Notes: generated from the letters alone by a model not told the origin. 64,000 nucleotides of DNA from Arthrobacter mangrovi (GCF_026011795.1 NZ_BRVS01000019.1:1-64000); one strand, 5' to 3'; shown: positions 54,601-63,788, counted from the first letter of the stretch. Program-made: numbers and translations.

Positions 54601-54626
54601 CGGGGCCTGACGGCAACGGCGGGGCG

Positions 54627-54674
54627 TAACGACGGCGGGGGCTAACGACGGCGGGGGCTAACGACGGCGGGCGC
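54627..54674. repeat. Three tandem 16-bp repeats of a dispersed motif
   Basis: Units TAACGACGGCGGGGGC at 54627-54642 and 54643-54658 and a near-copy at 54659-54674 lie just after the CDF stop. The core TAACGACGGCGG also occurs singly at 21443, 24535 and 57104, and as part of the terminator at 56312. The rest of the 186-bp gap (54601-54786) shows no gene. Confidence 0.9.
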
Positions 54675-54786
54675 CTCCCCCAGTGCCGATGCCGCCGTGT
54701 CGGCCGCGTCACAGTCCGGGCCCGATGCCGCCATCCGGCCGGCTGCGGATAGTCTTTACGCCGGGCGGATCCGAGGTGGGGGTGCA

Positions 54787-56019
54787 ATGGCGACGGCAAC
54801 AACAGCGATGACGAAACAGCGCGTGGACGCGGCGTGGATCGTCGTCGTTCTCGCCGGAATCACCGCGGCCATGCACATCTGGAAGCTCCCCGCCGCCGTC
54901 CCGCAGATCCAGGCCGAACTCGGCCTGTCACTGGTCCAGGCGGGGCTGCTCCTCGGCCTGGTCCAGGTGGCCGGCATGGTGGGCGGACTGGCTGTATCCC
55001 TGCTCGCCGAGCTCATCGGGGCGCGCCGCTGCCTGCTGATCGGGCTGGGACTGCTCTTTGCCGGCTCCCTGCTCGGCGGTTTCTCCGCCGGCGCCGGCCT
55101 CCTCATGGCCTGCCGAGCAATCGAAGGCGCCGGCTTCCAGCTCGCGACCGTCGTGGCGCCCGGACTGATCCGCGCCAACACGCCGCCGCGCCGGGTCAAT
55201 ACCGCCGTCGGCTTCTGGAGTGCGTACCAGGGCTGCGCCACCTTCGTCGGACTGATGGCGAGCGCACTGATCCTGCAGGTCACGGGCTGGCAGGCCTGGT
55301 GGTGGATCATGGCCGCCGTGACCTTGCTGCCGGTGCCGCTGATCCTGAAGTTCGTTCCCCGCGACCCGCCGCGGGACGGCAGCGGCGCGGGCGCGGCCAC
55401 CAGGCGGATCGGCGTGACCGTCCGCTCGCTCAAGCCCTGGATCGCCGGACTGGTCTTCGGCTGCTACACCATCCAGTGGATGGCCGTCGTCGGCTTCCTG
55501 CCGACCATCTACGAGCAGAACGGCGTCACCGGCATCTGGCCGGGAGTGCTCAGCGCCGTGGTCGGCGGCCTCAACGCGGTCGGCGCCATCGCCACCGCCC
55601 CGCTGCTGCAGCGCGGCGCTACCCCGCGGCAACTGATCATTCCCACCTTTATCTTCATGGGCACGACGTCGTTGCTCACCTTCGCCGTGGACTGGACCGC
55701 GGTGCCGGGCGGGACCGCGCTGCAGTTCGCGTGCGTCGCCGCCTTCTCGCTGACCGGGGCCGTGGTTCCGTCGACGCTGACCCGGCTCGCCGTGGACCTC
55801 GCCCCGCCGGGCGGCTCCGCGCCGGCCGCGATGGGGCTGATGCAGCAGATCTTCAACGTCGGCAACTTCACCGGCCCCGCGCTGGTCGCATGGCTCGCCA
55901 CCGCCACGGGCGGCTGGGACTCGACCTGGTGGATGACCTGCGGCTTCGCGACGCTCGGGATACTCCTGAGCCTGTACCTGAGCAGGCGGCGCCTCGGTCT
56001 GGACTTCGCGCACCGCTGA
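54787..56019 (+). CDS. MFS transporter, CynX/NimT-like
   Basis: 410 residues with twelve predicted helices of the major facilitator superfamily. The sequence AAMHIWKLPAAVPQIQAELGLSLVQAGLLLGLVQVAGMVGGLAVSLLAELIGARRCLLIG holds helices 1-3 with the loop 2-3 signature, and the protein resembles the cyanate/nitroimidazole permease branch. ATG 54787 follows a GAGGTGGGGG ribosome site. Substrate unknown. No catabolic partner gene is adjacent. Confidence 0.85.
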   Translation: MATATTAMTKQRVDAAWIVVVLAGITAAMHIWKLPAAVPQIQAELGLSLVQAGLLLGLVQVAGMVGGLAVSLLAELIGARRCLLIGLGLLFAGSLLGGFSAGAGLLMACRAIEGAGFQLATVVAPGLIRANTPPRRVNTAVGFWSAYQGCATFVGLMASALILQVTGWQAWWWIMAAVTLLPVPLILKFVPRDPPRDGSGAGAATRRIGVTVRSLKPWIAGLVFGCYTIQWMAVVGFLPTIYEQNGVTGIWPGVLSAVVGGLNAVGAIATAPLLQRGATPRQLIIPTFIFMGTTSLLTFAVDWTAVPGGTALQFACVAAFSLTGAVVPSTLTRLAVDLAPPGGSAPAAMGLMQQIFNVGNFTGPALVAWLATATGGWDSTWWMTCGFATLGILLSLYLSRRRLGLDFAHR

Positions 56020-56096
56020 GGGCTGCCCGGGCGTAGGGTGGGCTTAGGCCCGCAGCCCCAGCCGGGCAGTAGTCCGACCCTCGAGAAGGAGCATCC

Positions 56097-56300
56097 ATGG
56101 ACCCGAACGAGAAACTGCACCCGCAGCATGCCGACGACTCCGCAACTTCCGCAGCAGGCACCGGCCGCGACGAAGTCCACGAGGGCAACATCCCCGTAAA
56201 GGGCAGCGAAGCGAAGGCCGACGAGCTGGCCAAGGAGGCCTACGGGGACAAGGACGCCGACGGCGAGGGCGACACCCCCAACGTCCCCTTCCCCGGCTAG
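56097..56300 (+). CDS. Small acidic hydrophilic protein
   Basis: 67 residues, strongly acidic (many Asp and Glu), with no hydrophobic core and no signal peptide, so probably intrinsically disordered. A good GAGAAGGAG ribosome site and a strong terminator after the stop support it as a real gene. Short proteins of this composition are common in Micrococcaceae genomes; function unknown. Confidence 0.65.
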   Translation: MDPNEKLHPQHADDSATSAAGTGRDEVHEGNIPVKGSEAKADELAKEAYGDKDADGEGDTPNVPFPG

Positions 56301-56311
56301 CTCCGCAACGC

Positions 56312-56347
56312 AACGACGGCGCCACCCAACCGGGTGCCGCCGTCGTT
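56312..56347. terminator. Bidirectional terminator
   Basis: Arms 56312-56327 and 56332-56347 pair over 16 positions with one mismatch around an AACC loop, followed by CTTG on the plus side. The 5' arm contains AACGACGGCG, the core of the dispersed intergenic motif. It separates the small acidic gene from the convergent nitroreductase gene. Confidence 0.85.
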
Positions 56348-56441
56348 CTTGCCCTGCGGGCCGCTGCGTCGGGCCGCCAGCCGGCCAGCTGGCAGCCGGC
56401 CCGTTTGCAGCCCGCCCGCCGGGAGCAGGGCCGCCAAAGGA

Positions 56442-57068
56442 TCAGACGGTGCGGGTTGCGACCTCTGCATCGAGCCTCGGCAGCCGCGGGAACCACGGGT
56501 TCTCGCCCGGGGAACCGACATTGACGACCATGAACGCCTTCTGGCTGGTGCCCGCATTGAAGTCGGCGTCGATACCGGCCGCGTCGAAACCGCCCATGGG
56601 GCCGGCGTGCAGGCCCACGGCGCGGACGGCCTGGATGAAGAAGCCGGACTGCAGCCACGCGTTGTTCTTGCCCACCTCAGCGCGCATGGCGGCGTTGTCG
56701 TCGAACATGGCCTTGCGCTCGGCCGCGTGCGGGAAGAAAGTACCGAAGTGCTCATGCCAATCGGCGTCGTAGCTGAGGATGGCGACCACCGGGGCCGTGC
56801 GGGTCTTCTCCCGGTTGGCCTCCGCCATGTGCCCGGCGAGGCGTTCCCGGGCTTCCGCGGAGCGGACCCAGGTGATGCGCAGCGGCTGGTTGTTCATCAT
56901 GGTCGGGGCCATCTTGGTGAGTTCGTAGATGGCCTCCAGCTTCTCGTCGGACACCGGCTCGGCGGAGAAGGTGTTGGCGGTGCGCGCCTCGAGGAACAGG
57001 TGGTCCGCGGCAGCGCGGTCCAGGGTCAGTTCGTCGGTCAGGCTGGTTTCGGTGGTTGCGAGGCTCAT
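56442..57068 (-). CDS. Nitroreductase family protein, malonic semialdehyde reductase (RutE/YdfG)-like
   Basis: 208 residues of the FMN-dependent nitroreductase fold. LFLEARTANTFSAEPVSDEKLEAIYELTKMAPTMMNNQPLRITWV has the FMN-binding arginine region and the MAPTMMNNQP loop typical of the RutE/HadB branch. GFFIQAVRAVGLHAGPMGGFDAAGID and VNVGSPGENPWFPRLPRL complete the signature. RutE reduces malonic semialdehyde in pyrimidine catabolism, but no rut genes are visible, so the substrate is open. ATG 57068 has AAGGAG 5 nt upstream. Confidence 0.88.
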   Translation of the reverse strand: MSLATTETSLTDELTLDRAAADHLFLEARTANTFSAEPVSDEKLEAIYELTKMAPTMMNNQPLRITWVRSAEARERLAGHMAEANREKTRTAPVVAILSYDADWHEHFGTFFPHAAERKAMFDDNAAMRAEVGKNNAWLQSGFFIQAVRAVGLHAGPMGGFDAAGIDADFNAGTSQKAFMVVNVGSPGENPWFPRLPRLDAEVATRTV

Positions 57069-57217
57069 CAGGCTCCTTAGCTGCAGTTCGCTTCTCTTCG
57101 GAATAACGACGGCGGGACGCGGCACCATTCCGTAACGGACCGTGATCTGGCCCACGGTGCTTCCCCGCGCTGTAATGCCGGGTTCGGCAAAGCGCAGCGC
57201 CGGTCTACCATCATCGG

Positions 57218-58510
57218 GTGAGCATCCGAGTCCGCAGCATCCACCTGGCATGGATCGTCGCCGCCCTGACCATGCTGGCCTTGGTCGCGGGTGCCGCCTT
57301 CCGTTCGACCACCGGGGCCCTGTTCGAGCCGATGGAGACCGAGTTCGGCTGGAGCCGTTCGGGGACCAGCGGCGCCGTGACGCTCAACCTGATCGTGTAC
57401 GGGTTGACGGCTCCGTTTGCCGCCGCGGCCATGGAGCGCCTGGGCGTGAAGCGCGTGGTGCTGGCCGGGCTCGGGCTGACGGCGCTGGGCAGCGGACTCA
57501 CCGTGTTCATGACCTCGCTCTGGCAGCTCTGGGTCCTCTGGGGCCTGTTCGTCGGGGTCGGCACGGGGGTGATGGCGCTGGTGTTCGGCTCCATCGTGGC
57601 CAACCGCTGGTTCGTCCGCCACCGCGGCCTCGTGATGGGCATCTTCTCCGGCGGCAACGCCTGCGGACAGCTGGTCTTCCTGCCGCTGATCGTGGCCCTG
57701 GCCGAGCACGAGGGCTGGCGCGCGGCTGCCCTCGCGACGGCCCTCGTGGCCGCCGCGATCATTCCCTTCGTGGCCCGCTACTTCGCGGACAGCCCGCATG
57801 CCGTAGGGCTCCGGCCGTACGGCGAAGAGGCGGATAATCCCGTGCCGGTGCCGGCGAAGCCGCAGGTCTCCCCCGCCCGGCTCGCGCTGCGGGTGCTGCG
57901 CGAGAGCCTGGCCCGGCGTCCGTTCTGGATCCTGCTCTTCACGTTCTGGGTCTGCGGCTGGTCCACCAACGGCCTGATCCAGACCCACTTCATTCCCGCG
58001 GCGCATGACCACGGGATGCCGGCGACGACGGCGGCCGGCCTCCTGGCTCTGATCGGAGTCTTCGACCTGATCGGTACCGTGGCCTCGGGCTGGCTGACGG
58101 ACCGGTTCAACCCGGCCATGCTCCTGGTCTGCTACTACGGGCTCCGCGGCCTCTCGCTGGTCTTCGTCAACTCCCTTCTGGGACCGAGCATCGAGCCGCC
58201 GCTGTGGGTCTTCATCGTCTTCTATGGCCTGGACTGGGTCGCCACGGTGCCGCCTACCGCGGCACTATGCCGTGAACACTTCGGCATCGAACGAGCCGGC
58301 GTCGTTTTCGGCTGGGTCTTTGCCTCCCACATGGTCGGCGCCGGCGTGGCCGCAGCCACCGCCGGCTGGCTGCGGGAAACCACCGGCAGCTACCACCCGG
58401 CCTGGATCTCGGCCGCCGTGCTCTGCTGGCTGGCCGCCGCCTCGCTGTTCTGGCTGCGCAAGGCCCCGGTCCCGCAGGAAAGCCGGCCCTCGCCCAACCC
58501 GGTCCGCTGA
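57218..58510 (+). CDS. MFS transporter, OxlT/monocarboxylate-like
   Basis: 430 residues with twelve membrane helices. The FRSTTGALFEPMETEFGWSRSGTSGAVTLNLIVYGLTAPFAAAAMERLGVKR stretch and SIVANRWFVRHRGLVMGIFSGGNACGQLVFLPLI loop are typical of the oxalate/monocarboxylate branch of the superfamily. GTG 57218 is used: TACCAT lies 6 nt upstream and there is no ribosome site. A convergent P450 gene ends 13 nt after its stop. Substrate unknown. Confidence 0.85.
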   Translation: MSIRVRSIHLAWIVAALTMLALVAGAAFRSTTGALFEPMETEFGWSRSGTSGAVTLNLIVYGLTAPFAAAAMERLGVKRVVLAGLGLTALGSGLTVFMTSLWQLWVLWGLFVGVGTGVMALVFGSIVANRWFVRHRGLVMGIFSGGNACGQLVFLPLIVALAEHEGWRAAALATALVAAAIIPFVARYFADSPHAVGLRPYGEEADNPVPVPAKPQVSPARLALRVLRESLARRPFWILLFTFWVCGWSTNGLIQTHFIPAAHDHGMPATTAAGLLALIGVFDLIGTVASGWLTDRFNPAMLLVCYYGLRGLSLVFVNSLLGPSIEPPLWVFIVFYGLDWVATVPPTAALCREHFGIERAGVVFGWVFASHMVGAGVAAATAGWLRETTGSYHPAWISAAVLCWLAAASLFWLRKAPVPQESRPSPNPVR

Positions 58511-58523
58511 CCTGCCCGGGCCG

Positions 58524-59738
58524 TCAGTCCGGATCGATGTCCACCGGCAGGTGCAGCGGGCCCCGGAGGATCGGGCTGGGCCGGTACGGCGGCGGGTCTT
58601 CGGCCAGCCGCGGATTCCGGATCCGGCGTGCGAACTCCGTGAGCGCGACCTGGGTCTCGAGCCTGGCGAGCGGGGCACCGAAGCACAGATGGATGCCGCT
58701 GCCGAACCCCAGGTGCTGATTGTCCGGCCGGTCCGGAATGAACCGGTCGGCCTCGGCGAACCGGCCCGGGTCCCGGTTGGCTGCGGCCAGGACCAGGGTG
58801 ACCGGAGACCCGGCGGCGATCGTGGTGCCCGCTATCTCGATGTCGTCCAAGGCCGTCCTGATCGGCACGAAGTGCACCGGCGGCTCGAACCGCAGCAGTT
58901 CCTCGGTCATGGGGATTACCAGCTCGGGATCCTGGCGCAGCCGGTCCAGCGCCTGGGGATGCCGGAGCAGCGTAAGGATGCCGTTGGAGATGAGATTGAC
59001 GGTGGTTTCATGGCCGGCGATGAGCAGCAGCAGCCCGGTGCTCGCCAACTCCCCGGTGGACAGCCTGCCCTCCGAGCCGTCGTCCGCCACCATCGCCGAG
59101 AGCAGGTCGTCTCCCGGCGACTGCCGATGCCGTTCCACCAGGTTGCTGATGAAGTTGAACAGCTCGGTGCTGGCTTCCTTCCGCTTCTCCTGCTGCGTTT
59201 CGGGATCCAGGCCCGGGTCGATGGTCTCGATCGCCAGGTCCACCCATTTCCGGAATTCGGACCGGTCTTCCGGCGGCACCCCGAGCAGCTCGCAGATCAC
59301 CGAGACGGGAAAGGGGTAGGCCAGTTCATCGACGACGTCGATCCGGTCCTTGCCGGCCATGCCGTCGATCAGTCCGGTGACGATTTCGATCATCCTCGGT
59401 TCGAGCCCCGCGATCCTTTCCGGCTGATGGGGAGGGCCGAAATGCCGCATGGCCAGCCTCCGCTGCCGGTCGTGTTCGGGGGGATCCATTTGCAGGAAAC
59501 TCGGCTGCATGTCCTCGGACAGCTCCTCCATCGCCGCAGCGAACTGCGGATTGTGGCTCGGATCCGAGCTCAGCCGCGGGTCGTGCAGCAGCGCAAGGTT
59601 CTCCGCGTACGTGGTGACCAAGTAGCTGCCGTCCTCCAGGCGGCTCACCGGGGTGCGGCGGAGTTCTGTGTAGAGGGGGTAGGGATCCGGGCGGCGGGAG
59701 TAGTCCAGGACCTGCTCCCAGGGGGTCGGCTCGGCCAT
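58524..59738 (-). CDS. Cytochrome P450 (second)
   Basis: 404-residue soluble bacterial P450. The I-helix motif is IAGHETTV, the ExxR is in EELLRFE, and the heme loop FGSGIHLCFG has its cysteine at about 352. It is distinct from the CreJ-like enzyme (different I-helix and heme-loop sequence) and resembles CYP families of Streptomyces/Arthrobacter with broad or unknown substrates. ATG 59738 is preceded by AAGGAG at 8 nt. The redox partner gene just upstream overlaps it by 94 nt, so the pair is coupled. Confidence 0.88.
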   Translation of the reverse strand: MAEPTPWEQVLDYSRRPDPYPLYTELRRTPVSRLEDGSYLVTTYAENLALLHDPRLSSDPSHNPQFAAAMEELSEDMQPSFLQMDPPEHDRQRRLAMRHFGPPHQPERIAGLEPRMIEIVTGLIDGMAGKDRIDVVDELAYPFPVSVICELLGVPPEDRSEFRKWVDLAIETIDPGLDPETQQEKRKEASTELFNFISNLVERHRQSPGDDLLSAMVADDGSEGRLSTGELASTGLLLLIAGHETTVNLISNGILTLLRHPQALDRLRQDPELVIPMTEELLRFEPPVHFVPIRTALDDIEIAGTTIAAGSPVTLVLAAANRDPGRFAEADRFIPDRPDNQHLGFGSGIHLCFGAPLARLETQVALTEFARRIRNPRLAEDPPPYRPSPILRGPLHLPVDIDPD

Positions 59739-61324
59739 GGCGGTGGCTCCTTGATGGGCGGGAGGACGGGCGGATTGGGGAACGCCGCCGCGAACGGCTG
59801 GTGCCTTTCCGCCTCGTCGATCTGGTGGAAGGCCGGCGGGAACGCAGCCCCCTGGCGGATGAGTCGTTCGTAGAAATCCAGCCACTTGTTCTGGTTGAAG
59901 CCCACAGCCCCGACGATGCGTCCGTCGCAGCCGTAGGCGGCAACAAACCTGCGCGGCTCCACCGAGCCCTGGGCAATCACGACCTCCGCACCGAGGGAAG
60001 GCACCCCGACACTCTTGATCTCGCAGCCGAACTGGGTGGACCAGAACATCGGCATGGCCAGATGGGGCAGTTGGGCGTCCGGCCGGCTGACCATGTTGTG
60101 TGCCGCGGTCTCGGCCTGCGCCACGGCGTCGCCCCAGTGCTCGAGACGGACAAACCTATTGCCGAAGAGCGGGTGGGCCGCGCAGGCAACGTCACCCGCC
60201 ACGAAGATGCCCGGCACAACATTCCCGTCGGCGTCCAGGGCCCGGCAGCCGGCGTCGCAGGCGACGCCCCAGGGTCCATACGCCAGCGGTGACCCAACCA
60301 GCCATTCGCTATTGCTGATGCCGCCGAGAGCCGCGACCGCAACCTCTGTTTCGAGGACCGTCCCGTCCGACAAGTGCGCTCTCCGCAGGCGCCCGGCATC
60401 GTCGCCCTCCAGCGCCAGGACCCAGACTCCGCAGCGTAGGTCGACGCCGTTTTCGCGCTGCATCCCGCCGGCGATGGCCCCGATCGACTCGCCGAGGGCC
60501 GCGCGCAGCGGCGCCGGCCCGGCCTCCGCCACGGTCACTGGCAGGCCGAGTTCGCAGCAGGCGGAGGCAATTTCGGAGCCAATGAAGCCTGCCCCGATCA
60601 CCAGCACACGTTCCGGCATAGCGGCGAGCCGCCGCCGCAGCCGGGCGGCATCCTTGCTCGTCCGCAGCGTCAGCACGCCATCGAGTGCCGCCTCCGCCGG
60701 ATTGGGCCAGGGCCGTGCCCGCATGCCTGTCGCAATCAGCAGCCGGTCGAAGCCAATGGCACTCCCGTCCGCCAACTGCACCCGCCGGCCGGCCACGTCC
60801 AGTCCCGCGGCGGCCACACCGAGCCGCCATTCCGCGTCGACGCCGAGCTGCCGCGGCAGCGCCGTCCGGTCCGGACGGACCCAGCCCGACAGCACCTGCT
60901 TGGATAGCGGCACCCGGTCATACGGCTCGTACGGTTCGTCGCCGACCAGCGTCAGCTTCCCCTCGAAGCCGTTCCGGCGCAGATTCTCCGCCGCGCGCAG
61001 CCCGGCCAGGGACGCGCCGACAATCACGATGCGGCCGGTCGGCAGACCCTCATCTACTTTCCCGGAGTCCGCGGACTTCCCGGCCACAGGGCGCACCGAG
61101 GCCGTCGATCCCTCGGCCTGCCGCCGCAGATTCCGTGGCTGGTCAAGCTCGATCGCCTGGACCGGGCAGGCCGCTGCCGCCCGCAGGATGCGCTTGCGCT
61201 GCCCGTCGTCCGGGTCCGGATCGTAGACCAGCGCCTCGTCGCCCTGCATGGTGAAAACACCCGGGGCCAGGAAGGCGCACTGGCCATAACCCTGGCATTT
61301 GGTGAGGTCGACGGCGAGTCGCAT
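59645..61324 (-). CDS. Fused ferredoxin-ferredoxin reductase, P450 redox partner
   Basis: 559 residues. An N-terminal [3Fe-4S]-type ferredoxin domain (residues 1-60, CQGYGQC and AACPVQAIEL cysteines) is joined by a Ser/Ala-rich linker to a putidaredoxin-reductase-like flavoprotein: FAD fold IVIVGASLAGLRAAENLRRNGF at ~97, NAD fold VLVIGAGFIGSEIASACCELG at ~242, and IFVAGDVACAAHP near 375. Ferredoxin plus reductase plus adjacent P450 makes a self-contained electron chain. The reading frame runs 94 nt into the P450 gene; the last 31 residues (Pro/Arg-rich) look like out-of-frame sequence, so a lost stop codon or frameshift near 59740 is possible. Confidence 0.83.
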   Translation of the reverse strand: MRLAVDLTKCQGYGQCAFLAPGVFTMQGDEALVYDPDPDDGQRKRILRAAAACPVQAIELDQPRNLRRQAEGSTASVRPVAGKSADSGKVDEGLPTGRIVIVGASLAGLRAAENLRRNGFEGKLTLVGDEPYEPYDRVPLSKQVLSGWVRPDRTALPRQLGVDAEWRLGVAAAGLDVAGRRVQLADGSAIGFDRLLIATGMRARPWPNPAEAALDGVLTLRTSKDAARLRRRLAAMPERVLVIGAGFIGSEIASACCELGLPVTVAEAGPAPLRAALGESIGAIAGGMQRENGVDLRCGVWVLALEGDDAGRLRRAHLSDGTVLETEVAVAALGGISNSEWLVGSPLAYGPWGVACDAGCRALDADGNVVPGIFVAGDVACAAHPLFGNRFVRLEHWGDAVAQAETAAHNMVSRPDAQLPHLAMPMFWSTQFGCEIKSVGVPSLGAEVVIAQGSVEPRRFVAAYGCDGRIVGAVGFNQNKWLDFYERLIRQGAAFPPAFHQIDEAERHQPFAAAFPNPPVLPPIKEPPPWPSRPPGSRSWTTPAARIPTPSTQNSAAPR

Positions 61325-61494
61325 GCCGGTCTTCCCCTTTGGCGGGAACCGCCCGGACAGGCGGAGGCTTGATGGAGTGAATCGAGCTTAAGCCCGTTTC
61401 CCGCGGCGGCGGAAGGGCCGATGAGCCGGCCGCTTGAGCCGTTGCAGGTCCAATGCCGGAGGCTCCGGTGCGCGCCCCTTGCCGGGCCGCCCCC

Positions 61495-62811
61495 TCAGGC
61501 CCGGACCACCGGCAGCTCCGACCAATCCGTCGTGTACTTCGGCGAGGAGAACTCGCGCTTCATCGACCACGCCGCCGGCTCGGCCATCCCGCCCTGCCCC
61601 AGCCCGATGGCCGCCTCCCCGAACTTCGCCCGGACGCTGCCCAGCAGGTCCCCGATGTGCCGCTGTTCCAGCTCGCTGACGAACGGGTCGAAGGCCTCCT
61701 GCGCGTCCGCCGGCTCCAGCCCGCTGAACAGCACGCCCGCGCGCACGTATTTCTGCCCCGGCTCGAAACACCCCCGCATCGCGGCAACGGCAGCCCGGGT
61801 GAGCTGGATCGGATCCTGTGTGGGTGCCGGCAACTGCACGCTCGCGGACGGAAACGACGACTCGCCCCCGGAGAAGCGGCTGGTCCCCGCCGTCACCGTC
61901 AGCACCGTCGCCCGCAGGCCGTCCTCCGCCATCCGCGCCGCCGCGCGCTGCGCGTAAACCGCCATCACCTGGTCCATCTGCTCGGACGAAGTCACCGGCG
62001 TGGAAAAGCTGCGCGAGAACATGATCTGCTGCTTGTCGGCCCGCTCATCGATCGGCGGGATGCACGGCGTCCCGTTCAGCTCCAGCACCGTACGCTGCAG
62101 CACCACGGAGAACCGCTTCCGGATCATCAGCGGATCCGCCGCCTTCAGGTCCGCGATCGAATCGATCCCCAGCGCCGCTAGCCGCTGCCCGGTCTTGCGC
62201 CCCACGCCCCACAGGCCGGTGGCCGGAACGCGGGACTGGATCCGTTCGATCTCGCCCGCCGGCATCGAATCCAGCGAGCAGACCCCGCCCATCCCCGGAT
62301 TCCGCTTGGCGATATGGTTGGCGAACTTTGCGAGCGTCTTCGTCGGCGCCACCCCCACACAAACCGGGACGCCGACATACCGGCCGACGGCGGCACGGAC
62401 ACGGGCGGCCGTCTCCCGCAGTTGCGCCTCGGAGCCGGGCAGCCCGAGGAAGCACTCGTCGATCGAGTAGACCTCCTGCCACACGCCGAACCTTCCGAGC
62501 ACCTCCATCACCCGCGAACTCAGGTCCCCGTACAGCTCGTAATTGCTCGAACGCGCCACCAGCCCCCAGCGCCGCGCCAGCGGCGCCACCTGGAACCACG
62601 GCGTTCCCGTCGCGATCCCCAGCGCCTTCGCCTCCTCGGACCTGGCCACCACGCAGCCGTCGTTATTGGAAAGAACGACGACGGGGCGTCCTTCCAGCCT
62701 CGGGTCAAAGACTCGTTCGCAGGAGACATAGAAGTTATTGACGTCCACCAGGGCGATCCGGTTGGCGGACAGGCTTCCCTGCCGCGGGGACTGCCCGCCG
62801 CCGTCAGACAT
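61495..62811 (-). CDS. umuC: Y-family DNA polymerase, UmuC-like
   Basis: 438 residues. The catalytic palm motifs are [13 protein letters not shown] and YSIDECFL (metal-binding Asp/Glu), the fingers carry [17 protein letters not shown], and a UmuC C-terminal region (DUF4113-like [26 protein letters not shown]) ends the chain. It performs error-prone bypass of DNA lesions when activated by UmuD. It overlaps the preceding umuD-like gene by 8 nt in the same operon. Being on an SOS-boxed operon, it should be damage-inducible. Confidence 0.93.
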   Translation of the reverse strand: MSDGGGQSPRQGSLSANRIALVDVNNFYVSCERVFDPRLEGRPVVVLSNNDGCVVARSEEAKALGIATGTPWFQVAPLARRWGLVARSSNYELYGDLSSRVMEVLGRFGVWQEVYSIDECFLGLPGSEAQLRETAARVRAAVGRYVGVPVCVGVAPTKTLAKFANHIAKRNPGMGGVCSLDSMPAGEIERIQSRVPATGLWGVGRKTGQRLAALGIDSIADLKAADPLMIRKRFSVVLQRTVLELNGTPCIPPIDERADKQQIMFSRSFSTPVTSSEQMDQVMAVYAQRAAARMAEDGLRATVLTVTAGTSRFSGGESSFPSASVQLPAPTQDPIQLTRAAVAAMRGCFEPGQKYVRAGVLFSGLEPADAQEAFDPFVSELEQRHIGDLLGSVRAKFGEAAIGLGQGGMAEPAAWSMKREFSSPKYTTDWSELPVVRA

Positions 62812-63223
62812 GGTGCAGGCAGCGGGTGACGACGCCCCAAATCTGCAGGTCCGCGAGTTCCGGCACCTCGGTGGGGACGCCGCCGTCGTCCGTCTGCAGG
62901 CTCACCCTCCCGTGGCCCGTGCGAAGCCGGCGCACCGCCAGGTCCCCCTCCAGCACGGCAATGACGACGGATCCGTCCCGCGGCGCCAGCGAGCGGTCCA
63001 CGATCAGCTCGTCCCCGTCACTAATCCCGGCCGCAGCCATTGAATTGCCGGCCACCCGCATGATGAACGTGCTGGTGCGGTCACGAATCAGGTGCCGGTT
63101 CAGGTCGATACCGCCGTGGAAATAGTCGCGGGCCGGAGAGGGGAAACCGCTCGCCTGGGCCGTCGAGCCGGCCCCGCCGGAAGGCAGCGCCGATGCCGCG
63201 AAGTGTTCTCCTGAATCCCCCAC
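62804..63223 (-). CDS. umuD: UmuD-like S24 family protein with altered catalytic lysine
   Basis: 139 residues from GTG 63223 (AGAGGTG 5 nt upstream). Aligns along its length with E. coli Umu[12 protein letters not shown] covers the Cys-Gly cleavage region, [18 protein letters not shown] carries the nucleophile serine (Ser61), and [10 protein letters not shown] ends the chain. The catalytic lysine of UmuD (K97, in TVKKL) aligns with Arg98 in LAVRRL, so the Ser-Lys dyad seems broken. Self-cleavage, which needs that lysine, is therefore in doubt. The SOS box lies 13 bp upstream. The gene overlaps umuC. Confidence 0.87.
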   Translation of the reverse strand: MGDSGEHFAASALPSGGAGSTAQASGFPSPARDYFHGGIDLNRHLIRDRTSTFIMRVAGNSMAAAGISDGDELIVDRSLAPRDGSVVIAVLEGDLAVRRLRTGHGRVSLQTDDGGVPTEVPELADLQIWGVVTRCLHHV

Positions 63224-63235
63224 GGGGCACCTCTT

Positions 63236-63251
63236 TCGAATATCTATTCGA
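63236..63251. promoter_or_regulatory. LexA (SOS) box of umuDC
   Basis: TCGAATATCTATTCGA is a perfect 6-4-6 inverted repeat of the actinobacterial/Bacillus LexA-box type (GAAC-N4-GTTC class, here with T/A at the inner C/G). It lies 13 bp before the umuD-like start, at the promoter. DNA-damage induction of umuDC is the expected result. Confidence 0.75.
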
Positions 63252-63381
63252 CACTTTACACTACCGTTGACCCCCCCGTTTTGGGCGTTTCTGGGGCTGG
63301 CACCCGGCCGTAGAATTGGCGCATCACGCACACCATGGGACAGTCTGGCAACATCCAACTCAGCAGGCCGGGAGGAAGGCC

Positions 63382-63774
63382 ATGGACTTTTGGGAAAACT
63401 TCTGGGACGTCATCTGGTGGTTCTTCTGGTGCTTCGTCTTTGTCTCCTACCTGTTCGCCCTGTTCGGTGTCATTACGGATCTGTTCCGTGACCGGTTCCT
63501 CAGCGGCTGGTGGAAAGCCGTCTGGATCTTCTTCCTGATCTTCGTGCCGTTCCTGACCGTGCTGATCTACCTGATCGCCCGGGGCCGCTCGATGGCAGAA
63601 CGGTCCCGCGAGGCCGCGCTCGCCCAGGCTGAGGCGACCGAGGCGTACATCCGCCAGACTGCGGGGACCAGCGCCAGCCCGGCCGATGAAATCGCGAAGG
63701 CCCAGGATCTGCTGGACCGCCAGCTGATCCGGCCCGACGAGTTCGAGAGGATCAAGGCCAAGGCCTTGGCCTGA
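63382..63774 (+). CDS. SHOCT/PLDc_N-like membrane protein
   Basis: 130 residues. Two membrane helices (WDVIWWFFWCFVFVSYLFALFGVI and WKAVWIFFLIFVPFLTVLIYLIARG) resemble the PLDc_N membrane module. A helical linker and a C-terminal SHOCT motif (ADEIAKAQDLLDRQLIRPDEFERIKAKAL) follow. SHOCT segments are short oligomerisation tails. ATG 63382 follows GGAGGAAGG; an upstream in-frame ATG at 63316 lacks that support. Function unknown. It is divergent from umuD. Confidence 0.8.
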   Translation: MDFWENFWDVIWWFFWCFVFVSYLFALFGVITDLFRDRFLSGWWKAVWIFFLIFVPFLTVLIYLIARGRSMAERSREAALAQAEATEAYIRQTAGTSASPADEIAKAQDLLDRQLIRPDEFERIKAKALA

Positions 63775-63788
63775 CTAGGCTAAGCCGT

